From assembly GCA_016508695.1 (NCBI GenBank), contig VNKQ01000002.1, positions 1,178,001 through 1,242,000 on the forward strand: a stretch of DNA of 64,000 nt, written 5' to 3'. Both the position numbers and the translations under genes were made by a program. Positions 1 to 10,309 of this stretch are shown one piece after another. The first letter of the stretch is position 1. The number at the start of each line of letters is the position of its first letter. This stretch comes from Hyphodiscus hymeniophilus (lineage: Eukaryota; Ascomycota; Leotiomycetes; Helotiales; Hyphodiscaceae). The notes under the pieces were generated by a model. That model saw nothing but the letters and a program-made list of their open reading frames with translations, was not told the DNA's origin and made no database searches.

Positions 1-1
1 G

Positions 2-2369
2 GAGGAAGTCAACAATGGAGGGCTCGGTTTTTCAGCCAGTATGTGGACGAAGGGTGACGAAATCCTAAAGACCTTGAGGAGAGAGAAATTAGAGGTGACG
101 AGAGAAACTCTGGTGTATTTGCAGAAGAGTCTCCTGAATGATTGGACCGACGAGGATGAGAAGAAGATGCGGGAGACTGTTCCGACATACAAACGGGTAA
201 GCTCTATCCGTCAAGCTCTTCTCTTTGAAGTTTGCTGATAAGTGACATGTGTAGAACACTGCTTTGGAGCCTGTAACACCACCTTTATCACCCTTGACTA
301 GCCCTGCCCGGCCATACGAGCCATCGATGTCAGATCCTGTTTTCGATCTTCCACTCCTCTCAGATCCCGAATCTTTGACGAAGCAAGACCTAGAAGCCAT
401 CGAGGGAGAAATATTCAAAATTGACATGCCAACACCCATTAGAAATGCAAAAGATAGCAATGAGTCCTCGGATACTTTGGTCGGCGACGAAACAGTCAAG
501 ATAGCAGACATATACTCCCCTGCGGCATCTCTAGATGGGCCTCTTATTTCTCCCAAATCGGACATAACGAGGATCAAACGCCATAATTTCAAAGTTGAAG
601 AGCCTCTCACGCCTGCTAGGCCGACCGAGCTTCCGAAGGCCGTACGATTCGACGATCTGACAATGAAATGGCACCTTCCAGCTGACTCTCCTAAAGAATC
701 GTTCGAATCAACCTTCTTTGAAGAGGCATTCGGTGAGTTTCATGAAAAAGCAACCAGAATATCAGAGCAGGAAAGTTTGATTGCGGCCGACACGACAGCA
801 CGAGTCGATGTTGCCGTCATGGATTTCTCTCTGCCCATGCCACCGTGGAAAAATATCCATTATACCTCGAACTCGATCTGGCAGGAGGTTATGGTGAAGA
901 ACACTATGCAGTATGGTCTTTCAAAATGGCCTTTGAATGGGAAAGCGCCAACACGCTGGAGTCCATTTCCGCGAGATTTCGCCAAAGCGATCATAGAAGA
1001 CGGGATTACAGAAGATGACTCTACATGGCAAGCCTTCATCAGAGGTGCGGAAGACAACGATGTCACCGACACATCTACATTAACATGGAAACCACCTGGT
1101 CTAAAAATACTTCGGGATGAGGATGACGACGAAGAAATTGAACCTGCCAACTTCGAGCAAAGAGCAGCTCAAGACCTGTCGTACTTGGCCAAGAAACGCA
1201 AGATGCTGATTGAAGAGCGTGATAAAGAGTGCAATACTTCGGACTCTTCAGCACAAAACAGTACCATACAACCACCTCGAAAGAAGACACCCAAACCAAA
1301 CGACTTTGGTTCAGTGGCAAATGTTCAATCCCATCGTTTGGATGGAGGAAGGGCCCTACTGATGGATGGTGTTTTCTCCGTTGCAAACTCAGTCGACAAC
1401 TTCCTGAAGCTCCGCGGAACAAAGCAAGCCAAATCGAGCGAGAGTTCGGATCTTACGAAGGCGATAGTAGAAACTCAAATCACACCGTCCAAAGCTCAAC
1501 AGCAGCCAGCATTGTTCATGCCACTACCGGTCCGGAACTCGCCCATTCCCAAAACAGCCGCCCTCCTGCCAGCCCCGCCGAATAATGTTGCAGACACCCT
1601 CGTAAATGTCATCGTGTCATCTACACTTCTTAAGCACCGTGCTCTGATCAAGCATGTTGAAACCCTAGCTGCAAAACTTGTTCTCGTAGAACGAGACTTT
1701 TCAGCCCATGATACAACGGCCTGGATGCCCGGTTCCGTCGCTCGCTCACCTATCACGTCTCCCCTCGCATCCGAGGCCGATATCATCATATCTCCATTGG
1801 TCGGAGTTATCATCACCACCCTCCAAATGATCAAGCAGAAGCCTCTACCGGGACAGAAAGCCAAGGTAGCGATCCGAGAACGGTTAGAGAAGGTGAGTGT
1901 GAGACACGAGAAGATTATCGTCCTCGTCACCGAGGGACAAGCGGACGAAAACACCAGAACGCTCGATAACAGCGACTGCATAGCTTTCAGCGAGTTTGTA
2001 GCATTCGCGATGACCCTCCCATCCACAGTCAGTGTCCAGTTCGTTGGCGGTGGAGAGGCGACTTTGGCGAAGTGGGTCATAAGTTCGATCTCCGCCCACA
2101 AAGTCAATATAGAGCTCTTGGCCGAAGAGACCCATTGGGAGTTGTTTTTGAGAAGAGCTGGACTTAATGCTTTTGCCGCTCAAGCCATCATCAGAGAGAT
2201 CCCAGCTTGTGGTGGACTTGACCTATCTAATTCCAGTAAAATAGCGCATTTCGGATTGGCAGCTTTCGTGGAGATGGACAGGGAGCAGCGAATTGCTATG
2301 TTTGGACCGATTTGCGGAACCCGATTGATGGAACGAGTCAGCGCGGTCGTTGATGCCAGATGGTCTTGA
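2..2369 (+). CDS. XPF/ERCC4-like, HhH protein, possible Zip2/SHOC1 homologue (5' partial)
   Basis: The frame is open to the left edge, so the start lies upstream. Exons 2-196 and 255-2369 join in phase 0 across a 58-bp GTAAGC...GTGTAG intron, giving at least 769 residues. The N-terminal two thirds is acidic, low complexity and Ser/Pro rich. The C-terminal third (about nt 1740-2340) reads as an XPF-type nuclease fold: ADIIISPLVGVIITT, then a basic stretch and KIIVLVTEG. It ends in a helix-hairpin-helix-like segment (FLRRAGLNAFAAQAIIREI, then FGLAAFVEMDREQR). The ERKxxxD catalytic motif of active XPF/MUS81 nucleases is absent. A nuclease-dead XPF plus HhH layout is that of the meiotic crossover factors Zip2/SHOC1. 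The assignment is inference from architecture; another XPF-derived scaffold is possible. Confidence 0.55.
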
Positions 2370-2737
2370 TAAACAAATGGCTGGTGAGGCATAGGCATGA
2401 GTACTGCAGTGCTTGCTGGAAGGTATACGGACATATCTTCCCAAAGTTGTCTTGGACGGGGATCTGTAAAATAATAAGTGCTGTGCTTGGGATAGTTTGC
2501 TTATGGTTGCTTGCGCCACAATGTATGGCAGCTATCTGACTGATTTAGAAACAAGGGCTTGCTTTTAACTTGCCAATTGCTCCATCGATGATAGCTATCT
2601 TATATGTAGTAGCAATCTCAATGCATGGTAGCTGTAACCGATTTGAAGACAAGACCCTGTGTTCACTGTAGCTGTCTCGAAACTTCGCCATTGCACTGCT
2701 CCAGTTGCATTATTCACCATTCCGTAAGATGACAATG
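2370..2737. repeat. Convergent intergenic region with a diverged tandem duplication
   Basis: This is the 3' spacer between two converging genes. Two copies about 100 bp apart begin at 2521 (ATGTATGGCAGCTATCTGA) and 2621 (ATGCATGGTAGCTGTAACC). Each later contains AACTT-GCCA-TTGC and ends near TGCTCC. No gene is visible. Confidence 0.4.
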
Positions 2738-4211
2738 TCATAAACTCCATAGTTTGATGCTGTTATCCGGAACTCGAGATGGTGCTCGAAACGAGTGGGC
2801 GGGCGAGTCGCCATCTATACTGCTGTTCGGAGAACTATCTTCATTATCTTCCTCATTATCTTCTTCTTCGCTGCTGCTGGTGTCGCTGTCGGTACCGCTC
2901 CCGAACTCCGCAATGGATCTCTGGCCTGAGCAAGTTGCCACAACTGTGCCAGAGTTATGCACAACCGTCGAGCCAATGGGGTCTACAAAACGAGTCAGTT
3001 TATCTTCGAATAACTCTGCGGGGTTTCTTACCTTGATGGGCATTCCATTCCCAACTTCTTTCAACCGCGCCCTCGGTTTTCCCCACTTCTTCCCAGACCC
3101 TCACGACGCCATCCGTCCCACCGGCCCAGATTTCCATTCCGCCTGCAGCCTCAAATACATCCACACCTAACCTCTGATTTGTATCCGCCTCCCTGCCTTC
3201 TAGCCATGCAACGAGTTTTCCCGTCACTCTTACATCGTATACCAAAACCCCTCCACTCTTCCTCTCAACAACACACAGATACCTCCCACAAGCACTCCAA
3301 AATGTCTGCGTGATTCCCGTGCCTCCAATTCCCGCATCCTTATCTGCAGCTTCAGCAATGGACCACGTAGATACCATTCCACCTAACCCGCCCCTATCGT
3401 ATAATCCTACCCAACGTGTCCAAGTACCCGCTGCCAGCATGCCATCGCCGTGTTCTGCAGAAGTTGGCTGGTGCGAGAGGGTGGATACGATACCACGCAT
3501 CCCGACACCGCCGCCTTTGATCTTATGGCGTTTTGAAGGAATTGTAGGCATTCGAGACACCGGGCCTTCACCGTTGCGTGATACATCGAATAGAGCTATC
3601 AAGCAGTCTGTGCCAGTGAGGAAGTGGGTTCCTGGTGTGGACCAGAGGATGGAAGAGGGTGTTAGATAGGCTTCGGTTGTTGGGGATATTAGGTTGTACG
3701 TGCTGAGTGGGGTGTTAGAGGTGGAGAGACAGTTTTGAAGGCGAATTGGGAGATCGGTAGGAGTGGAGAGGTAGAGCGTTGTGGATGTGTCTTGGAGGGA
3801 GAAGTGTGGGTAGGTAGTAAGACAGTTAATTGAGGTTGCCGAGGCGTGAGAAGTGTACGGTGTGAGGGTTATGGACGAGGGGGAAGATAGAAGGTCAGGT
3901 GGGAGAATAAATGTTCGAATTGTGTTGTCGGCACTCGAGGTTATGAGGGAGGTGCCCTCTGAGGTCCTGGAGGCCGTTAGTTGGATGTCTTGGTGGGGTT
4001 GGAGTCGGGGGGTTTGGGCTTGCCATTGTGCACTCTTGAAGTAATTAGACTCCGCTCCGTCTTCCACAGAGTTCGATGTAGCGGTGTCATAGTTGGGATA
4101 TGTGTTAGCATCTTGAAGTACTCTTTCTCGCCGTCTGGATTCGTCAATGGAGAAGCAGAATGTGTTCGTAGTAGATGCTACGAGAGCCGGAATCTTTGGT
4201 AATGATTCCAT
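2738..4211 (-). CDS. WD40-repeat protein of the Wrap53/TCAB1 (Swt21) family
   Basis: Two exons, 4211-3032 and 2982-2738, are separated by a 49-bp intron (GTAAGA...TTGTAG) and give 474 residues. The start chosen is the Met of MESLPKIP; an upstream in-frame Met would add 62 residues unlike the family. Family hallmarks are TSLITSSADNTIRTFILP near the N-terminus (TCAB1: ILTNSADNILRIYNLP), RLQNCLSTSNTPLSTYN, GTHFLTGTDCLIALFDVSRNG, and a terminal VATCSGQR, acidic linker and DNSIKLWSL. The join restores AHQDPIGSTVVHNSG. In animals this family loads scaRNAs and telomerase RNA; yeast Swt21 is linked to splicing. The role here is inferred from family. An acidic, Ser-rich insert (SSSEEEDNEEDNEDSS) lies before the last blade. 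Confidence 0.8.
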
Positions 4212-4373
4212 TGCGATGTAAGTTCTACATATTTGGTGTCGAGCGCAGGCAAAAAAAGGAGGCTTCTTGTAAGATACAGTTGAGGAAATACGCTGGAAAA
4301 TGTTTTTGAGTCGAGCTTGGAGTTTCGATGCTAATAAACTGTCTCCCCCGCACACGTGATTTGGCGTTCTCTT

Positions 4374-4400
4374 TCGATGGAACGCGACGCGTTCCATCGA
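4374..4400. promoter_or_regulatory. Perfect 12-bp-arm palindrome with MluI-box cores
   Basis: TCGATGGAACGC, a 3-base GAC spacer and GCGTTCCATCGA form a perfect inverted repeat in the 439-bp promoter shared by the divergent WD40 and BTB genes. The centre contains ACGCGT (4387-4392), the MBF/MCB core known from yeast cell-cycle genes. A CACGTG E-box lies 20 bp away (4353-4358). Apart from these the intergenic region 4212-4650 shows no gene. Function is inferred from symmetry and position only. Confidence 0.45.
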
Positions 4401-4650
4401 GCATCAGACCCCTTTTCAAGGTTTCTCTCCTCTTATCAGCCATCAGTTCTCAACCAACTCGCAAATGCAACTTCAGCCAGCTGCTTTTGCTCCTGCCAAA
4501 CGCTAGCCAACAACGTGCTCTCATTGAACGCAGTCTTTTGGGGTTACTGCGTACTCTGGGTGAATTGAGATAATCCAAATGTACGTTTGACATCCTTGTC
4601 GTGAAGCAATACTGAGCCTACGCTTACCGCCGACTTCCCTCCAGTCCAAT

Positions 4651-5834
4651 ATGGCCCCAGCGACTTCACGGAAAAGAAAGTATCCCCATGAAGATGATAA
4701 CTCTGTCAATGGAGCGGTAGTTGCTCCCCCGACAAGCATTGTCAATGGACCTCCCGCTGAAGATGCTGTCATTTATCGATCGCCGGGTCTCGTACCAGAT
4801 GCTCGCCTCAAAGTTTTCGATCGAGAGTTTCATGTTCACTCAGTTATTCTGAAAATTCACTCGAGCTACTTTCGTAAATTCCTTGATTCGCCTGAAAAGG
4901 CGAAAGGACCAGCCTCAGCCTAATTCCACTACGAATACGTCTCTGTAATTGATGATGACAATACATGGGCTTTGGATATATCTTCGAAGGTGCGTAACAT
5001 TAAAGCGCAAATCCACCATAATGTGATATTTCCAAGCTTGAAGCTGATTGAGAGTCACAGGTCCCTCTTGGGAACGAGCAGAAGATTTCGGCCTTTGAGG
5101 ACTACCAGTTCGAAAGAGAGGCTTTCCAAGACCTTCTAAGTGCCATCTATAACAGACCATACACAATTCACCACCTGGAGCAACTAAAGAAGATTGTCTC
5201 GTTAGCAGACTTCTACTGTGCTCTCCCGATCCTCTCTTCGACCATTATCAATGGATTGATAAGCAGTGATATGTATGAATCTGCAACTGCAGGGGATAAT
5301 ACACCATCGGACTTTGCATTTGCTGCACCCGATCTCATACATGCAGCATACAAACTTCGGCATCCAATTCTGTTTCGTGAGTGTTTAATACACGTCGTTG
5401 GTCAATGGCAAAGTATCACAGACGAGCAAATGCGCAATTTGGAAGAGAACATTGCTATCTACCGTCTTATCGTGAGAGAAGTCACGTACAACTGTAGGAT
5501 GATCATGGAAGCTAGTCAGAAAGTAATGAGATTGCTTTCAGAACGCTGTCCCATTCAAATTGGACGAGAGGACTACCCAGGGTCTGGCATTGACAACCCA
5601 GAGCTGCTGAGAGCAGTCCACACAGGACTTTTGAAACTTGAAAATCCAAAAGAAAGGCATCAGAACATTATCGAAGTTTTAAAGGCTGATATAAAAGGCC
5701 TTCTCACAAATAATCTATTCTTGGATCGAAGTGGATTCGCCGCTGGTGAAGATGGCCCGCACAGATTTTACTTTCTCTGTGCATACATCTCGGATGAGGA
5801 GATGCCATGGGATGCCGAGTCAATAGACTGGTAG
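4651..5834 (+). pseudogene. BTB/POZ-domain protein interrupted by an in-frame TAA
   Basis: Exons 4651-4989 and 5061-5834 (71-bp intron, phase 0) would encode 370 residues, but codon 91 is TAA (4921-4923). Reading on in the same frame continues the BTB fold without a gap: KVFDREFHVHSVILKIHSSY and FRKFLDSP before the stop, FHYEYVSVIDDDNTWALDIS after it. Exon 2 continues with FEDYQFEREAFQDLLSAIYN and LKKIVSLADFYCALPIL, typical of the BTB C-terminal helices. No GT/AG pair removes the stop without deleting the conserved SYFRKFL block. The N-terminus carries a basic RKRK stretch that could be a nuclear signal. The choice is between a real nonsense mutation, readthrough and a base error. The substrate or partner is unknown. 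Confidence 0.65.
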
Positions 5835-6359
5835 TCCGTTGCGTTGATGGATGGGAGGTCACTGGACAAGCTTTCGGAACCATTGTTAATGATCCATCAC
5901 GAGTTTCGAATCAAATTCCAGTCATGATATCTATGGTGATTGAGCCTATCTTAGATTATGATTCGGGATACAGGAGTAACAGCTCCCCAGGCATCTCTTG
6001 TTATTAGGGAAGGCACGCTAGCACCTAGCACCTTGTATATAGCCTCAGCTCTTAGCTTCCTCAATCTACAAACTTGACACGCATTGATTGGGACCACAAT
6101 ACTTGTTGAGAGCGGAGGGAAAGGATGAGATAGGGAAAAATAGGTAGCAATGGCGGGATCGACAATGCTTTGTATCCCACGGATCAAGCAGAGTGCCTAA
6201 GACATGGCGTACTTTTCACCTCAATACAGTCTACGCCTACCGTCGATTGGTATCACTGCAATCACAAAACTAGCAGTCTTCGTTGTTTGATCATTCAAGG
6301 TCTTAATATCACCAAAGTTAAAACGCCTTTCTCTCCGCCGACTAATCTCAAGCAAGGAA
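5835..6359. other. Intergenic, convergent 3' ends
   Basis: This spacer lies between the ends of the BTB gene and the AA1-like gene. Only short frames without start context or splice partners are present, and nothing supportable is seen. Confidence 0.5.
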
Positions 6360-6981
6360 TCAGGACATAGTCGGTGGTGAATCTGGACTGACGAGATCGA
6401 TCGCCTGTGTGCACTCCACATCTCTCGTCGAGTAGATCTGCCCTATCGTCCAGTTCGCATTCTGCCAATAAGAGTCCGTACAGACGGGCTTGAGATCAGC
6501 TGTTCCCGACGCCGAATATGTGGTAGGTCTGCATGAGCAGAATTAGCCAAATCTCACTTCTCCCCCGATTTTCTCTGCGGGCTTCATTATAGACTTACCC
6601 ATCACCACACACCCACTGATTCTCAATCCCCAAAACACCCGCCGGCTCGCTGTACGTGAACTCCAGTTTCCCGGACGGAACGCTACAAGTATAGTTTATG
6701 TTCCCGTAGAAGAAGTCTTCCAGCTCGTCACTAGTTGCGCTGCAACTCGAAGTCGTCTCGGTGGCGGGATTAGTCAGGTTGAAGCTCACATATCCTCCGT
6801 CGATCTGGTGGGCTGGTGTCGAGAAGATATAGGATCCGTGGTAGGAGAAGCCCGTTATGATCCAGTGGAAGTTGCTCTGGGACTGGGTGTCGCAAGTGCT
6901 GTAGCCGCGCTTCGTGGGGAGGGGTGTGATAGCGTAGGTGAGGGATAGGAGGGAGGGGATAGCTAGGAGGAAGATGTACAT
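6360..6981 (-). CDS. Small secreted cysteine-containing protein, AA1-like family
   Basis: Exons 6981-6599 and 6528-6360 flank a 70-bp intron (GTAAGT...ATGCAG, phase 2) and give about 183 residues. A signal peptide (MYIFLLAIPSLLSLTYA) opens the protein. The mature part has six cysteines, in STCDTQ, SSCSAT, YTCSVP, WVCGDG, PVCTDS and VECTQ. It also carries the pattern of fungal AA1-like (Alternaria allergen 1-like) domains: FHWIITGFSYHGSY, FSTPAHQIDGGYVSFNLTN, FFYGNINYTC and NWTIGQIYSTRDVEC. N-glycosylation sequons are present. Such proteins are apoplastic and often effector candidates; this is family knowledge, not shown here. It sits next to a MITE and a minisatellite. Confidence 0.7.
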
Positions 6982-7116
6982 TTTGAAGCAGTCTGGTATA
7001 ACGTCGAGAGTTTTTATGCTTCGAGTCTTCTTATCCGAATGGATCTATGGGAGGGCGCTCAATAAGTAATATACCTACTTCCAAGAATGGTACAGTAGCC
7101 ATCAGGACTTTAGTTC

Positions 7117-7358
7117 GTAAATACAGGTTTCGATGGGTAAGTCGTGTCTAGTTCTTAATACTAAAGGCCCTACTAATCTCTTGCTGTTTAAGAAAACCAC
7201 CTCTACAGGGGCTTATTTACGAAGTAAAAGGTGTTTCGAGCTCCTTCAGCTCGCTAACGTAGCTAAAATGGCATGAAAATCCTCTGAATAAGTGACCTTG
7301 TACGTCGATCATAACAGTACGCACTAGACACGACTTAACCATCGAAACCTGTAAATAC
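7117..7358. mobile_element. MITE-like element with 28-bp TIRs and 8-bp target duplication
   Basis: Left arm 7125-7152 begins AGGTTTCGATGGGTAAG and ends GTCGTGTCTAGT. The right arm 7323-7350 is its reverse complement with one mismatch. The 226-bp unit is flanked by direct copies of GTAAATAC (7117-7124 and 7351-7358). Seen: terminal inverted repeats and matching flanks. Known: 8-bp duplications are typical of hAT elements. Inferred: a non-autonomous hAT-type MITE. The 6-bp reading TAAATA with termini CAGG...CCTG is equally consistent. There is no internal coding frame. Confidence 0.8.
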
Positions 7359-7667
7359 GCGCCACGCACGCAAGAACGTTGCACAATCTACACAGTTGAC
7401 AAACAAAGGTTCCACAGACTCGCCGTTACGGGGTGACACAATCACACAGCGTAAGCCATATTTAGAGCGACGTTGTGCTCTCTCAGACTATCACCAAGGA
7501 ACAGATCCCAAGACAACAAATCCCAAAACGATAAGATGCCTACGCGGTAGGGGGAGGGCAATAATGCGCATAGGAATCCGTGCAAGTCAAATACTGCTTT
7601 ATTTAGACATGTCAGCTATTACCGCCATAGATCTCACGTCTAGTCATAAATGTCGTTGACTATATAT

Positions 7668-7782
7668 GTCGATGTCGAGACTAAGGTACTTGTTGATGTC
7701 GTGACTACCTGTCGATGTCGAGACCACCTGTTGATGTCGAGACAACCTGTCGATGTTGGAAGATCCATGTCGCTGTCGGGAA
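7668..7782. repeat. 19-bp minisatellite
   Basis: Six copies of a GTCGATGTCGAGAC-like core start at 7668, 7692, 7711, 7730, 7749 and 7769. The central four are spaced exactly 19 bp apart with ACCT spacers; the outer copies are degenerate. GTC and GTT alternate at the second codon-like position, suggesting a higher-order two-unit repeat. Confidence 0.85.
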
Positions 7783-8244
7783 CTATCTCAATATCGATCG
7801 CCTAACTATCATGTATATAAATAAACCACTTGTCTGACGCTGAAGTCAGGCATTAGGACCAGTGATTTAGGTTAGAATCTATAACGTCCGGACCGGTCCG
7901 AGAAAGATGTACCTGGCCGGCGGGTCTTGCTGAGCAGTTGGGCGTGGTGGGTGATTTGACTGTAACGAACCGAGCTTTGTCCTGGGAGACCGATCATTTG
8001 GGTTTGGGATTTTTATATACGTAGTAAAGCAAGGTACCTTGATGATTTCCAATCCCGTGATACGCGTACTTAGTGCAATATTCTGACATTTGCCAAGCAG
8101 CACGTTTGTCCTAATTATTGAAAAGGAGCGGCATGATTTGGATCGTACGCAACAATGCTCCAAGAGATAGTGCAATTTCCTATCTATGCGGGTTGTCATC
8201 TATCATGACTTGATGCCGCCAATGCCTACATCGCACATGACAGC

Positions 8245-9552
8245 TCATTTGGACTCGGCGCTACTAATATATCTGTAAACCACGGAGAAATCCCTCCCTT
8301 TACAATCCTCCCGTTGTTCGGCTTCCTCGTATACTTGCCTTGCCTTGTCACTCAACTCCAATCTCGCACCCGCTTCAGCAGCGGCTTTGATCGCGAGTCC
8401 GAGATCCTTCTTCATGAGGGCAATTCCGAATCCACCTGTATAATCCCGGCTGGCTGGGGAACCCTCAACAACGCCTTCCACAGGGTTATTAATCTCGCTT
8501 GGCCAGCACTTGCCGGTGCTGATGTTGATCAGGTTTCCAAGGACCTTGGGATCAAGACCCCATTTCATGCCCAGATTCATCGCTTCCGCCGTGGCGATAT
8601 TGTTGATTGCAAGGAGGTAGTTGTTCGCTAACTTTGCGGAGAGACCAGCTCCTTGTGTTCCGCAATGAATGACCTTCTTACCCATCATCATAAGCAGAGG
8701 CTCCACTCTTGAGACCATATTATCTGGAGAACCGAGCATGAACGTGAGCGTTCCTGCTGTGGCTCCTACAACACCGCCAGACATAGGTGCATCGACGAAT
8801 CGCCCTTGTTGTGTAGTGTGCACCGCGTTGGCGACCTCTTTCGAGGTTGTGGGATCGATTGTGGAGCAGTCGATGAATAGGCGATCGGGGTTGGCTACAG
8901 AAGCTTCAGAAAGCGGGGGCTTGAGGATTTGGCCGAATACGTTTGTGACGTGTGTTGGCTCGGGGAGGACTGTGATTGTGGTTTCCTATTCCAGCATACT
9001 TGTTAGGAGAGGTATGTGAATGTAGATTGGACAAACTTTGAAAGTGGGTGGAAAATATCAGAGGATTGGCTGCTGTAAAGTATTGAAATCATTAGAAGAT
9101 CACCCAAGACGGATGACCCCAACTTAGATCATGGATAGAACAAACTCATCACGTAACGGGGGCCGCAACACCAGAGGAGAAGTAAAGGTTTGGGGCAGCT
9201 TACAGAGTCTTCTGCTGCTTCCCGCACAGAGCTTGCTATTTCCACAGCAGCCCCGCTGGACAACGCTTTCGTCTCGTCCGCGAATCTCTTGGTTGACTCG
9301 GAGTTAATATCATAGATGCGAATGGTGTCAGACGAGGGCAGCTTTGCTTGCAAGTTCCGCGCCATATTGTAGCCTAATCTCAGTCAATAAATGAAGCAAT
9401 CGAATGGTCGTGTGAGCCAGGCACATACCCATTTGACCGAGACCGATGAATCCATAGTTGGCCTGTCTTCCAACTGATGCGGAAAAGCTTCTACGTTGAG
9501 CGTATAGCATTGACCGCACCAGTGGCGCTGATATCCGGACGTTTGAACGCAT
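8245..9552 (-). CDS. 3-hydroxyisobutyrate dehydrogenase, mitochondrial
   Basis: Three exons (9552-9429, 9373-9204, 8985-8245) encode 344 residues, the usual family length. Introns are 55 and 218 bp; the second is unusually long for this window. The N-terminus is basic and Ser-rich with no acidic residue (MRSNVRISAPLVRSMLYAQR), fitting a mitochondrial presequence. Next come the NAD-binding GFIGLGQMG, then VLPEPTHV, the substrate loop FVDAPMSGGVVGATAG, catalytic-lysine region SAKLANNYLLAI, and C-terminal GGFGIALMKKDLGLA and DFSVVYRYI. The enzyme oxidises 3-hydroxyisobutyrate to methylmalonate semialdehyde with NAD+ in valine breakdown. The join QMG-YNMARNL reproduces the family sequence, which supports the first intron. 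Confidence 0.93.
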
Positions 9553-10309
9553 TCTTGAGGTTTTATCAACAGGATGGATGGTGACTGAGAGTGGAAGCCT
9601 GTGTGGCTGGAACCAGAGAGCAGCTGATGACGGACGACCTACCTAACGGCGTGGGGAAATGGGGGAAGAGCAGGCTAGTTTGTTGGAGAGACGAAGGTAA
9701 CCGATGGACAACCGAAAGAGCCCGATGATCAGCGGAAAAGGGCCGGAAGGAGGAAGCGCATGTTTGTGCGTGAATCCTGCTACTCCTGTCATGATTGAGT
9801 TTATTCTCTTACCAGGTAACTCATGTGAGAATCCTAGTGTTGATCAGCAGAGTAGCATGCAGAGTAGTAAGATTGAAATGAGAGCAATCAAGGATTTGCA
9901 AGAGAGTTGTGAAAGAAAGGTTGGGGGGAAGAAAATCGAGAAGACTCTGGCTAAGCGAAAGTGCTTCCAAACATTACACGTGACCATGTGGAAAAAGGCT
10001 CTGCCGGCCTCCAAGAGTTCGTGTGAAGTCTTGAAGTCACACAGTAGCCGGTCTTATTTGAAGGCTACCGCATTTTCAGACTGTGATCAAAGAAGGCAAA
10101 ACTTGGTTTCAGACGTTCTAAGGATACATCAAACGCACTCTCGACGGATTTCAAATGGCATCAAATTATAGTTTCTCAATTCTCTTCTTTGAAAAGACCT
10201 CCCAGGATATCAACCTTTAACTGTCTAAAACATCAGATCCCAAAAGGTCCGCTATCCAACCCAAACAAAGCTTGAACTCTATACAAGAGAAACTCAAGCA
10301 TACCAGAAT
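9553..10309. other. Intergenic, no gene seen
   Basis: This is the 5' side of the dehydrogenase gene plus the 3' side of the GNAT gene. A 155-codon plus-strand frame (9704-10171) is present but lacks domain features, splice partners or composition typical of coding sequence. Confidence 0.4.

Larger units (their letters stand above)
6982..8244. other. Repeat-bearing intergenic region
   Basis: This 1.26-kb stretch holds the MITE and minisatellite listed separately and no gene I can support. A 106-codon minus-strand frame near 7879-8199 lacks any recognisable family feature. Confidence 0.5.

Noticed and set aside
3000..4397. Longer N-terminus for the WD40 protein starting at 4397
   Set aside because: The extra 62 residues include the palindrome and do not resemble the family; MESLPKIP is the natural start.
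4328..4573. Plus-strand frames through the palindrome upstream of the BTB gene
   Set aside because: They arise because the palindrome reads open in both directions; no conserved sequence and no link to the BTB exon.
7879..8199. 106-codon minus-strand frame downstream of the dehydrogenase gene
   Set aside because: No recognisable motif, no orthologue-like segment, and it lies in repeat-bearing intergenic DNA.
9704..10171. 155-codon plus-strand frame beside the dehydrogenase gene
   Set aside because: No domain, signal or splice partner; Lys/Ser-rich composition is typical of chance frames in promoter DNA.
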